From Avena insularis (lineage: Eukaryota; Streptophyta; Magnoliopsida; Poales; Poaceae), in assembly GCA_023614405.1 (NCBI GenBank), contig CM042686.1:351734329-351798328 (forward strand): DNA of 64,000 nt, in the 5' to 3' direction. Below are positions 22,293-33,900 of the stretch, piece by piece. The notes under the pieces are model-generated. The model was not told the origin of the DNA and searched no databases. It saw only the letters and a program-made list of their open reading frames with translations. Within the stretch, counting starts at the first letter, position 1. Each line of letters begins with the position of its first letter. A program made the position numbers and the translations under genes.

Positions 22293-25170
22293 CGCGTGAT
22301 AGTGTAAGTGCAAGAAAGTAAATTGTGTCATCAAGTTCGTCAGAGCTTTAATCACTAATTTTCTCATAACAAGTTTAATTCGGATGGTAGATAAAAACAT
22401 GAATATACTTGGAATAGCAATAATGCTAATAGGTAGGTATGGTGGACTCTTTGGAATAACTTGGTTTTATTTGGAGTTGGATGCATGAGTGGAACTCATA
22501 CTTGGTACACGTGGAGGCTAGCAAAAGACTGGGAGTGACCAACTAAGAGAGAAATAATGGCCATAATTATGCAAAGCGACAAAACATTATTAATTAAAGC
22601 AAAACATGATATTACAAGTCGAAAACTAAATGATCATAGAGACTATGGTGACTTGGTATAGTCTTAACATGGTGTTAGAATGTGCCAAGTCAACCCAAAT
22701 AAAGCATCAAAGGGGAATACCACAATATTATGCTTTAATATGCTAAAACAACACATGATTCTTTCAAGGCACACTAAGTAATCTCAATTGTTTGTAACAA
22801 TTCATGCTACAACAATAATCACTAAGCATAAAGTCATAGAAATATCAAACATGACATGATAAAGTCTAGGCCACGGTTAAAACAAGACTCCTTTTTATAC
22901 CACTTATAAGCATGGACTTTCCTACTCTATTCCAATCCAAATCAACTTATTTGAAAACTAATGTATGAATGCAGGGGTCCAACCAATTTATTTAAGCATA
23001 CCAAGCAAAAGAAAACTAAAAACAACAAGAAAGATGCTCCAAGAACAACACAATTGTGCATGAAACAATAAAAATGAAGTGTTTGGAAGAAAACCTGAGA
23101 TTTTTATTGATGAAGAAGGGGATGCCTTGGTCATCCCCAAGCTTTGATGCTTGTACTTCTTGAATATTTCTTGGGGTGACACAGGTGGCATCCCCAAGCT
23201 TGAGCTTTTGTCCATACTTCATCTTATCACATTGTTCTTCCCTTCACTTTGAAATTTCCTTCATACAAAACTTCATACAATCTTCATTAGCAACATTAGT
23301 GTACTTAAGATAATAAGTCTTTAGGTTTAGTTTCAACACAAGTAAAACTTCCATTAAAACACAAGCTACTATAGAAATTCCTTTTAAAAGTTCAAGTGAT
23401 CAAAGAGAACTCAAAGAGAAAGAGATTAAGAGGCAAATGCAAATAATGGCAGAAATCTATCAAAACAGACCAGCAGATAAAAACCGATTTTTTCCGAAGA
23501 CCTTCTATTGCTCTAATAGAAAAGTGTTAAACTAACGAAAGTTAGATAACAACTTGGGGCATACGCACAAACAATTACAGCTCAATCCGACATACAGAGA
23601 TTTTTCACGAATTTTTACAGCAAAGCACAAAAATCTGTTTCGGGACAGCAACTTTCCCAAGCATTATTTCTCTCTCATTGGAGGTTATTCTTGGAACAAA
23701 AACCACACAAAAATAATAAGGAGAGGTTATTAATGAGGCAATAACTTCCAAGACTCAACAAAATAAAAACTTACTGAAAATAAAAATTGGGTTATCTCCC
23801 AAGAGTTCTCTCTTTATAGCCAATAAGATAGGCATGATAATTTCGAAGATGCTCACATAAGAAATATGAATTGAAGTAAAGAGAGCATCAAGAAGAAAAT
23901 TCAAAACATATTTAAGTCTAACCCACTTCCTATACATAGGAATCTTATACGCAAATAAATTCACAAAGAACAAAGTGACAGGCATAGGAAGATAAAACGA
24001 GAGTAACTTCAAAACTTTCAGCACATAGAGAGGTGTTTAAGTAACACGAAAACTTTTACAACCATATTTTCCTCTCTCATAATAATTTTCAGTAGCCTCA
24101 TGAATAAACTCAACAATATAACTATCACATAAAGCATGCTTTTCATGATCTACAAACACATAATTTTTATCAAGCTGAAAAACAGTGGGATTAAAACCTT
24201 CAAACCCACTTTTAACAATTTTATAACAATATGACTGATCAATCTCATTTTCAATAGTAGTGCAATTAATATTATCAACCAATATAGTACCATCATCTAG
24301 AGCTTTATTATAAACATTTTCTAAGCAAAACTCTTTAGTACCATGCATTTCGAAGTTAGGCACAAATAAATGATTATCATAAGATTTATTAAAATAGCAT
24401 GGATTATCATAGATAACAGGAGCATAATTATTATCACAAGTTTTACCCATAGTAGATATTTCAAAACAATCCACAGGAACATAACATTCATCCTCCTTTG
24501 GTAAGCATGGGGGACAATCAAATAATGTTAGGGGTAAAGAGTTACTCTCATTAGAAGTTAGGCATGGGTAGATCCATTCTTCCTCCTTTTATTCATCACT
24601 CTCCTCCTCTTTTTCATCTAATGAGCTTTCAGGTTCAGCAATTTCTTCTTCCATAGGCTCCTGCATGGCATTAATCTCTTCCGTTGGTGGAGAACATCTA
24701 TTAAGATATTTAAGAATATAGCCATTTTCTTCCTTGTAATTATCAAAGCAAAGTTTAAGTATATCATAAACCTCATATTTATAAAGTGAATCATCGGTAT
24801 TTTCAAGCAAATAAGCAAGTTCGAATGCACCCTTCCAAGCAATAAATTCTTCAATTTGTTCCACATCATAAAAGTCATAATTTCCCTTAACATATGAAGA
24901 TATGGTAACATTATTATTATACTCACATTGAAAAGGGAGGTGTTTATAGTTCCTACAGCAACAACATTTATCAAAGCAATAAGTAACATTATAAGTAGAG
25001 CACATGTTTCTAGCAATGGTACACAATTTATCAATTTGTTCCCATAAGAGTTCCCCTTTTTGTGACAAGCGGCCTTCCTCATAATATTTTTGTTCTTCCA
25101 TGAACCCATCTTGCCAATAAGATCTAGTTTCAAAGAAACCAACCATTGATAGAAAGCATGATAAAGCAAG
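22293..25170 (-). mobile_element. Sabrina-type element fragment, minus strand
   Basis: 22301-23760 repeats the non-coding 3' region of the element at 12942-20497 in the same orientation (compare 22440-22560 with 15860-15980). It is followed on the minus strand by an unusual ORF region (23755-25170). The fragment has no left LTR. On the right it is cut exactly at the LTR start of the plus-strand element at 25171. Its own 5' LTR head may survive as the right arm of the palindrome at 30700-30985. Confidence 0.7.
23755..25170 (-). pseudogene. Third ORF of a Sabrina-type element, possibly env-like
   Basis: One minus-strand frame reads through about 470 codons with only two stops, a TAA at 24591-24589 and a TAA at 24039-24037. 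The first part has a Cys cluster (CFDKCCCCRNY) and an acidic tail (EEEIAEPESS). The middle starts MDCFEISTMGKTCDNNYAP. The end has two hydrophobic segments (LLSFYLPMPVTLFFVNLF and YVSIFEIIMPILLAI) that could span membranes. It is not Gag, protease or RT. Athila-lineage elements can carry an extra env-like ORF near the 3' end, and the position here fits, but the homology is not proven. The N-terminus is cut by the insertion at 25171. Confidence 0.5.
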
Positions 25171-26767
25171 ATGATACGTTGCTAACATATCCATAATTTT
25201 TGATGTTCCATGCTTGGTTTTATCTACTTTCTTATGTTTTGTCCACACTTTGGAGTACTTTTCATATGATTTCTTGGACTAGCCTATTAACAAGAGCCAT
25301 AGTGCCAGCTGCCTGTTTTCTGCTGTTTTTGGTTCCAGGAAAGTCAGAAAATGAATATTCTCGGAATTGGACGAGACAAAAGCCAAAGTCAGTTTTTCAC
25401 CGAGGGACACCAGGAGCCAGAATACGAGACGGAGAGGGGCTGGGGACCGGCCACACCACCTGGCCGCACGGCCAGGTCTGGCCCATGCCAGGGGGTGGTG
25501 TGGCCGCCTAGGCACCCCCTCGGCCTCTCCTTTCGCCTATATATTGCCTCCGATACAGAATCCCTAAGTACCGGATCAAAATTCCACGAAAGAGTCTGTA
25601 GCCGCCGTCATCTCCATCCCTAGATTGGGAGGGATCTGAAGCTCTTCCCGGCACCCTGCTGGAGAGGGGAATTCACCCTGGAGGCCTTCTTCATCATCAT
25701 GCAAGCCTCCGGTGTGATGCGTGAGTAGTTCATCTCTGGACTACGGGTCCATGTAGTAGCTAAATGGCTGGTTCTTATCCTTTGTGCTATAATCTTTAGA
25801 TCTTGTGAGCTCCGTTCATGATCAAGATCATCTATTTGTAATTCCTACATGTTGTGTTTTCGGGGATCCGATGGATTTAGAGATGCTATTTCAGATTGAT
25901 TATTGATTCTATCATGTCTTTGTTATTTGTGATATTGCATACTTTCCGTTGTTAGTAGCTATCTTGGCCAAGTAGATGCTAGCAACTCCAAGAGTTGGTA
26001 TTTATGATCGATAGTGGGTTCATGTCTCTAGTAATCTGGGGAAGTGATAGAAATCTCTAAGGTACTAGATGTGCTGTTGCTACTAGGGAGAAAACAACAA
26101 TCATTTGTTCATAGAACAATCGTATTGTTTACTTTACACGCAATGCGTAATGCAATTATCCGTTGCTTGCAACTTAATACTAGAGGGGGTTCGGATGATA
26201 ACCTGAAGGTGGATTATTAGTCATAGATGTAGTTGGATTACGGTCTATGTATAATGCTGTAATGCCCAATCAAGTCTCAAAGGAGTCAAGATGAGTAGTA
26301 TATGCTTGTATGCTTTCTCGATGTTTGTCAATTGCCCCGCTGTAATTTGTTCACCCAACATGTCATCTATCTTAAGGAGAGCCACCACTAGTGAACTATG
26401 GACCCCGGTCCCTTCTTTTACCATCAATCTACAATCAACTGTTTACTGCTTTGTGTTTACTTTCTACAAACAATTACTTTCTTCCACTCGATACGTTTAA
26501 TCCTTTGTTTTCAGCAAAACCAGTGATATTGACAACCTCATCGTAAGTTGGCGACAGAGTTCTGTGGTTGTGTTGTGCAGGTCTCCACGTTGCTGCTGAC
26601 ACCGGTAGTGTGCCCTGCCAAAGTCCAGCTAGCAACACCTTTGAGGTGTTTCCTTGCTCCTACTGGATTGATGGCCTTGGTTTCATAACTAAGGGAAACT
26701 TACTGATGTGCTCATCATACCTTCCTCTTGGGGTTCCCCAATGAGCACGTTAATACACGAGTTAGCA
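25171..26767 (+). repeat. 5' LTR of the plus-strand Sabrina-type element
   Basis: It starts TGATACGTTG and ends GAGTTAGCA, 1597 bp. It is the inverted counterpart of 12942-14494. A TATATATT box at 25538-25545 lies in the conserved stretch before GCCTCCGATACAG. Confidence 0.85.
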
Positions 26768-26777
26768 AGTGATTTTC

Positions 26778-26795
26778 TAGCGCCGTTGCCGGGGA
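26778..26795 (+). other. Putative primer binding site
   Basis: TAGCGCCGTTGCCGGGGA, 10 bp after the LTR end. Triticeae gypsy elements of this group usually have TGGCGCCGTTGCCGGGGA here, so the first G is changed to A. Confidence 0.65.
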
Positions 26796-26983
26796 GTCAA
26801 GGACATCTTTACAAGGGGAGTCCCTCATAACCAATCTCTTTACTTTGTTGTTTTTGTTTTGATTAGTTTACTTTTTGCTTTGTTTGCTTGTTTCTTTATC
26901 AAAAACACAAAAAAATAAGTCTTACTAGTTTGCTTTCTCTATTAAAAACACAAAAAAATTAGTTCCTATCTTAGGTTGCCATT

Positions 26984-27844
26984 ATGTCTAGCATTTCTCC
27001 AATCACTATGTCACATAAGGAAATGATTTTCACTTTCAAACAAGGACTTGAAGAAAGTTTCAAAGAAGCTTGGTGTAGAATCTCTGATCTATATGAAAAA
27101 ACTGAACCTAAAATGACTCAAAGCTTGTTCCTTAGCAGTTTTTACCTTGGAATCGCTCTTTGCTATAGATATGCCTTGGATGCTGTCGTGGGAGGAGATT
27201 TCCTCCAATGCAATGAGGATGATGTTGTTAATGCCATAAATAAGTTGGTCTTTACTTACAACTTTCCTAGCAAATCTGATTCTTCCTTCATAAACATATT
27301 TGCTAGATTGAATACTCTTGAGACCAGCACTGCTAGCTTAAAAGATTGCTATAATACACTTAGAGAGCATCATAACTATGTTCCAATAAATTCTGAACCC
27401 TCAAAATGGCTTCCCATAGTAAAGATTGCTATAAATAATGAAACTTTTCATGCTCGATGTGATATCATGTCTGGATTTTGTCTTATGCCCAAAGATATCT
27501 ATGAATCTTTGAATCTTTGGGGGATTTCTGAAGGAGGAGAAGAAAATTTTCTTGCTAACAATGCCACAATGTTACCCATTGGAATAGCTGAAGGAGTGTT
27601 TACAAATATCGTAGGGAAAATGGTTTCTACTGATTATCTTGTTATTGAATGTGTAGGAAAAGGACAAATCACACTTGGAATATCCCTATTGAAACTCCTT
27701 GGAGAAATAATAGATGTAGAAAAGGGCACCATGCACTTTTCTTATCCACCAAGCAATCATATGTTCCCCAAGGTTAAGAATAAAAGTAAGAGAGGTAAGG
27801 GCAAGAAATTATGTTTTAATGCTTCTTCATCTGAGAATACTTGA
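26984..27844 (+). pseudogene. Sabrina-type Gag/protease ORF, shortened
   Basis: An uninterrupted ORF of 286 residues. The first 100 residues (TFKQGLEESFKEAWCRISDLYEK ... LGIALCYRYALDAVVGGDFL) are the second half of a Gag capsid domain. Residues 140-245 resemble a protease fold (WLPIVKIAINNETFHARCD ... TLGISLLKLLGEIIDVEKG). The active site D-T/S-G is not conserved (CDIMSGFCLMP). The basic tail KSKRGKGKK precedes SSENT. It is open but shorter than the gag plus protease of the minus-strand relative (about 600 residues), so it is a compacted, non-autonomous version and probably not a working enzyme. Confidence 0.65.
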
Positions 27845-30544
27845 TTCTTTTTCTTGCTTCTTATGCCTAACTTAAAGGCGTTAAAGAAAAGTACTTACTG
27901 GGAGATAACCAAAAAGTTTTAGATGAGTATTGGAAGTTATTTCTTCAGTAATAACCGCTCCGTATCCTTTTTATTTGCTTTTTGTGCCAAGAGTAACCTC
28001 TAACGAGAGATAAGTAATGATTGAGAAAGTTGCTATCCCGGAACAGATTTCTGCGCTTCACCGTAAAAAATCGTGTAAAATCTATGTACGTCCTTTTGAG
28101 GCGTGAATTTTTTTGATTCTGCCCCAGGTTGTTATATAACTTTTGTTAGCTCAACACTTTTCTATTTGAGCAACAGAAGGTCTTCAAAAAAATTCGTCTT
28201 TACCTACTGGTCTGTTTTGACAGATTTCTGCCTTTATTTGCATTTGCTTCCTGTTGGTTCCTTTTTGAGTTCTTTTGGGGAATTGAGATTTTTGAGGGAA
28301 GTGATACATTATCTTGTGTTTTAATGGAAGTTTTATTGGTGTTGGAACTGAACCTAAAGACCTATTATATTGAGTGCACTAATGTTGCTAATAAAGATTG
28401 TGCGAAGTTTTGTATGAAGGAAAAATTTCAGGTGTATGGAAGGAATAAGTAATGAGATGAAGAATGAACTAAAACTCAAGCTTGGGGATTCCATGTGTGT
28501 CACCCCAAGAAATATCCAAGAAGTACAAGCGTCAAAGCTTGGGGATGCCCAAGTCATCCCCTTCTTCATCAATAAAAATTCCAGGTTCCTTCCAAACACT
28601 TCATTTTTATTGTTTCATGCACAGTTGTGTTGTTCTTGGAGCGTCTTTTTTTTGTTTTGGTTTTTGTTTTCTTGGTTTTCTTAGTTTTCTGAATAAATTG
28701 GTTGGACCCCCTCTTTCATACATTGGTTTTCAAATAGTCTGGTTTGGAGTGGAAAAGAGTAGGAAAGTTCATGCTTATGTGGTAAAGAGAGCTTGTTTTT
28801 GACTGTGGCCCATGCTTTGTCATGCCATGCTTGATATTGTTTTGGATTTATGCTTAGTATTATTTGCTTTAGCATGACTTGTTATAAACAATTGAGATTG
28901 CTTAATGTGCCTTGTAAGAATCATGCGTTGTTTTAGCATATTAAAGCATAGTATTATGGTATTCTCCTTTGATGCTTTATTTGGGTTGACTTGGCACATG
29001 CTCACACCATGTTATGACTATCCCAAGTCACCATAGCCTTTATGATCCTTTAGTTTTCAACTTTTAGTATCACTTTATGCTTTGATCAATGATGTTTTGT
29101 CGCTCTGCATGATTATGGCCATTATTGCTCTCTTAGTTAGTCGCTCCCAGTCTTTTGCTAACCTCCGCAACCAAGTATGAGTTCCACTCATGCATCCAAC
29201 TCCTAAAACCAAGTTATTCCAAAGAGTACACCATACCTACATATTAGAATATGTTATTCCAAGTATATTCATGTTTTTGTCTACCTTCCGAATTAAATTT
29301 GTTATGAGAAAACTAGTGATTAAAGCTCTCATGAACTTGATGACACACTTTACTTTCGTACACTTAATAAACTTGAACCATTGCGTCCATCTTTGTTGCG
29401 TATATGCTTGCGCTTTATAAGTTGAAGTTAGCAGAACCATGTATCATGGGGAATGCTTTCAACATTACACCTGTACTTTGTACCCCGTTGATATCATGTT
29501 CTTTTGCTTATGGATCCTGGCGGTGTGAAATAAAAGGGGAACTTGTAAGATCATGGAGTTTATATTTGTGTTAGAGAAACGCCTGGGCCGCAGCCTAAGC
29601 CATGCCTAATCATGGTTGAAACTTGCAGCATAACCATAATGAGCACTCTATGAAGCATCCTCAATAAAAACCTATGCAAATAGCAAATAAAATGATCTCT
29701 GAGATGCTCATTGTCTACTTGCCTTGTCATTTTGATTATGGGATAGCTCCTGTATCATGTGCAAGGGGTACCCCATTGGCGGTTCTCTATGATACATATG
29801 TACTTACAATGACAAGAGCTTACTAGTGACTAAAGTTGAGTAGCATGAGGTTCGTTCTTCGTAAGTAAGGGGTATGAGATTTTAGCTTATAACTTGTTAA
29901 ACATATCCTCTTAGTTTTGTCACTTTAACCTTAATCACCTTCAAGATGCTTATGATAGGGACAATGAGAGCTGAAAGCTAATAAGTACCATAATTTTTGG
30001 AAGCTCTTTATGAAACTTGAATCCCTACTTCCTTATATGAAGGCCTTTCTTTTACTTTTATGTTGAGTATCCACCTTCTATCTTTATGCACCTACTTTGA
30101 GAGCATAGTGGCCATTCTTAGTTCTATGTGCATTGTGCCAAGACTTGTTGATTGATGCATAGCTTTGATATTGCTTGTTTTAAACTATTTGTATCTAGTC
30201 ACTCTTATGAACTTTGAAGGTGTTCTAGGCATTTATGTTTGCTACTCTATGAGGGACAAGCTGAATGCCACTATGTTATGTTTTCTTTATGTGAAACAAA
30301 CAAACGTCTTGCAAAGCATTGTTATTCATGAATCTTTTGTTTATGACTTTTCATGTTGCAACATAGTTTCTTTGCCTTATTGTTAGAACTTTGTCTTTCA
30401 TGTTATGATTGAAGTAGTATGATCCCAGCTATCAATGTTTTACAAATACTTTGATCAAGTTTATGATGGTGCATGTCACCTCAAAAATTATTCTTTCTTT
30501 TTATCACCTACTCGAGGACGAGCAGGAGTTAAGCTTGGGGATGT
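27845..30544 (+). other. Non-coding 3' region and polypurine tract
   Basis: Inverted counterpart of 14495-17235. No supported gene. It ends with the purine-rich AAGCTTGGGGATGT (30531-30544) directly before the LTR start TGATACG at 30545. Confidence 0.7.
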
Positions 30545-30985
30545 TGATACGTTGCTAACATATCCATAATTTTTGATGTTCCATGCTTGGTTTTATCTAC
30601 TTTCTTATGTTTTGTCCACACTTTGTAGTACTTTTCATATGTTTTCTTGGACTAACCTATTAACAAGAGCCACACTGCCAGCTGGCCGCACTGCCCTAGG
30701 GATGTCCGCCCTGGTGCCCCTCTTCGTCTCCCATCCGGACTCCTTGTTGCTTCAGGTAAAATATTGACTTGGGCTTTTGTCCGGTCCAATTCCGAGAATA
30801 TATCCTTACTAGCTTTTCTGAAACCAAAAACATCAGAAAATGGGCAATTGGCACTACGGCATCTTGTTAATAGGTTAGTTCCAGAAAATGTATAAAAATA
30901 CCTCAAAGTATGAACAAGACATAAGAAAGTAGATACTTAACAAGCATGGAACATCAAAAATTATAGATACGTTTACGACGTATCA
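30545..30985. repeat. Palindromic junction of two Sabrina-type LTR heads
   Basis: The left arm from 30545 (TGATACGTTGCTAACATATC) and the reverse complement of the right arm ending at 30985 (TGATACGTCGTAAACG) both read into ATAATTTTTGATGTTCCATG and on through AACCTATTAACAAGA. The switch point is at about 30690-30700. The right arm extends farther into the LTR (about 285 bp) than the left. The structure resembles a MITE but is explained by two truncated LTRs facing each other. Confidence 0.8.
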
Positions 30986-33900
30986 ATGGGCTCCTTCCAA
31001 GTGCATGGTGTGGGATCTCCGTGAGGCGCGGAACTCCGTCCATCTGACAGAGGGTACCTTCAATCTCCCTGGAGACGAAGCTTCTCCTATCCCCGAGCTT
31101 GGCTGGAGAGTAATGTTTCTCTCCTTTCTTTTCCGTGGCCTTTCTCTTCTTATCCACGAATTTCTTCATGGTATTCTTTTTGTCTATGGCATGCATCTGT
31201 ATCAGCTCACGCCTAACTCTATCCTCCATGTTGCTTGTTTCGTCACTCTCTATGGTTGCTTTCTCAGGATTCATCCCCATTAGGGCCTGTGTAAGCATTT
31301 CTTTTATGTTCGCTGTAACGCCACTGACACCATTGTCCATGACGTTGGTGGCGCCATTTTCTCTGTTCGCTCCGACAGATTATTTTGATTTCAAGATCAC
31401 TGATTCTGTCCAAGGCTAGAAGTCTAAGTGGTTTTATATGAAGGATCAACCACTTGAAGGCCAATCTTTCGGTTTAGCCCCCTTAGATCCTAAGAACACT
31501 TGCCGCAAACTGGACTCCTGGGATCAACGTCCTTCTGCCGAGGAAATGGCGGAAATCCAGCCCTATATTGATCGCATTTTGAAACTGCGGCACGAAGTTG
31601 GCAAGGAATTGTCGGGTCTCTAGATCCTGGCATATTTTTTTCGGATCCGTGTCCAACCACTTCAGGCCCAGCTTTCTGGCATGTGGGCGTACACCGGGAA
31701 GAAGGACCCGCTGAGGATTTCACCAGAAGACTTTACCCTCAAGGTGTACGAAAAGAGGGTTCGGAACTTCACCACCCTTACCAAAATTCTGGTTCCTTCC
31801 AACTGTCTTGTGGAGTCTTATGGCAAGAAAAACCACCTCCCTGAGGTAAATTTCCGTTACATTCATCTTTCCTTCCTTTTATTTGCGGATGAACTTTTAC
31901 TCTATGAATGACTGGTGCTTTTTCCATGTCTTTTGTTTGTGTAGGACTTTAATCATTTGAGCTCACTTCCTCCTCTCCCTGGAACCTGTGAGCCTCCTGT
32001 CCATCCTTCCGCATCCGATGATCTCCCTGTGACTGGGACTGTCGCGGATGAGGAGATGGATTTTTGTGCTTCTGATTCTTCATCAAAAACGCAATCTCTT
32101 CTGTCGGCTCGCTTTGGGGATTTTCGCATGGAGCGTGCTGGTGATAAGAGGAAGCGCTCCTACGCTACAGAAAAGGGCAAAGACTCGGATGCCTCAACTG
32201 CTTCAAAACCCTTTGATGCTGCTCCAGTCTCGACTGCTCCTGCCCAGATGAACATGTTCCCCTTTGCGCAGGGTGTATCTTCGTAAGTGTTGTACTGCTT
32301 CTTTACTACTTTATCGGGTAGTTCTATTGCTGATGCTTTCCCAATTTTTTGGTTTTTTCCTTTTGCAGTGATGACGATGAAGATCCTCCCATGTCTCCTC
32401 CTCGCACGTCTATCGCCTGCTGTAGCATCCCAATTGTCTAACAATTGCAATGCTACTAGCCTAGTCTATATATATGCTACTCCTACCTATAATTGTTGCA
32501 TCATAATTATATCATGCTCATGTCATCATGCCACCTTGCATTTGAGCATCATATAAAACCCTTTTCATTTGGTTCTTATCTCATATGCATTATTGATTAT
32601 TTTTGCCTCTTGATATATTGTATTTGGTTCTTGATAAATGCTTGATGCCCAAGTTGAGTTGGGGGCATATCTTTTATTAACTCCACCACCTTTCTTGTCA
32701 CCACCCCATAATTATACCATTCCAATATATGTGAGCTTAGCATTTTATTTGGGTTTACCTCTAGCTCATGTAGGTTGGGATGGATCCATTTCTATTTCTA
32801 CATGCTTCCACACTAGCATCAGGTTGTTTTCACACTCTTGATATGTGGGACCACCTTGCATGTTTGGTGAAGGAAACCCTTATTCTAGCTTCCATATGGA
32901 ATTGTTTTGGAATAGCTGCTCATGTTGGAATATTGTTGAGGATAATAAACACCTAGTGGAATACACACACTAGAATGTCCAAAATATAATCAAATATGAT
33001 CATCATCATCCACTCCACATGGAACCTTCTTTTAAAATTCTTTAGCTTGGCTTTACTACATATTTTGGAATGCATATGTATAATGTCATGATTATTTACC
33101 TTGTTTTTACAAGATTAAAACATGGCATTCAATATTTTTGCATGGGCCATGCAACCATCACCACCCCTGGATCTCCTTTGGTTTTCTTTGGTTTTTGATT
33201 GTTTCTCCTTTTGTTGAGCTCCAACCTTTCTCTCTCAATCCTCACCTTGTTCCTTCTCTCCTTGCCATGTGCATCACAAGTCTCTCCTCACTACCACCTC
33301 CTCCATCTTTTGCATGAGATAGTTGGTTCATCACAAAACCCTACACACCTTACTCCTCTTTTCCACACCACCAAACCCTATTTGACCACCCCCTTACCTT
33401 CCCGAGCTACCCCTCCCCCTCTCCCTCTCTCTCGGCTTCCCCCTCTCTCCCTACCAGGCAGGCCCCACCACGTCTCACCTCTCATCTGCCCTCCCCACTC
33501 CTTTCTTTGGCTTCAAGACAAAGAGAAGAAGGAGGGAGAGAATACCTACCCGATCACCCCCTCCTCACTTTTTGCAAAGCTACCACCACCCCCATGTGCT
33601 TCCCTTTTCCCTCTCTACCGCCTCACCCCACCCAGATCCCATCCAGGAGGCGCCCAAGCCCCTCACCCCTTCTCCTTCTTCCTCCCAAGCCGCCATGGCC
33701 ATCTCCTCCTCCTAGACCCTAGCCACGACCCCCTCTGTCCTTCGCTGTTCCGCTGGACGTCAAGCCGATCCAGGAGTACCAGTACCTTTCCCCGCTACCT
33801 CACCGTCGCCCTGGACCTGCAGCCATGCCTGGACCTCGCCAGAGCGTAGCCGTCGCCACCATGCTGCGAGGGAGCCGACGAAGCCGTCCACGAGCCACGC

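Larger units (their letters stand above)
25171..30690 (+). mobile_element. Sabrina-type element, plus strand, 3' LTR truncated
   Basis: It starts with a full 5' LTR (25171-26767), then primer site, one gag/protease ORF (26984-27844), a long non-coding 3' region (27845-30544) and polypurine tract, and ends in only about 145-180 bp of 3' LTR. Beyond that the sequence switches to an LTR head in the opposite orientation. It is inserted in the minus-strand fragment 22293-25170. No target duplication can be tested because the right end is lost. Confidence 0.8.

Noticed and set aside
30545..30985. MITE or other DNA transposon
   Set aside because: The terminal inverted repeats are LTR starts of the neighbouring Sabrina-type elements and the element's polypurine tract abuts the left end, so an LTR junction is the simpler reading.
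33199..33849. 216-codon Leu/Pro/Ser-rich ORF
   Set aside because: It lies in a pyrimidine-rich block inside the 4.55 kb TG...CA element. The composition explains the open frame and no domain is visible.
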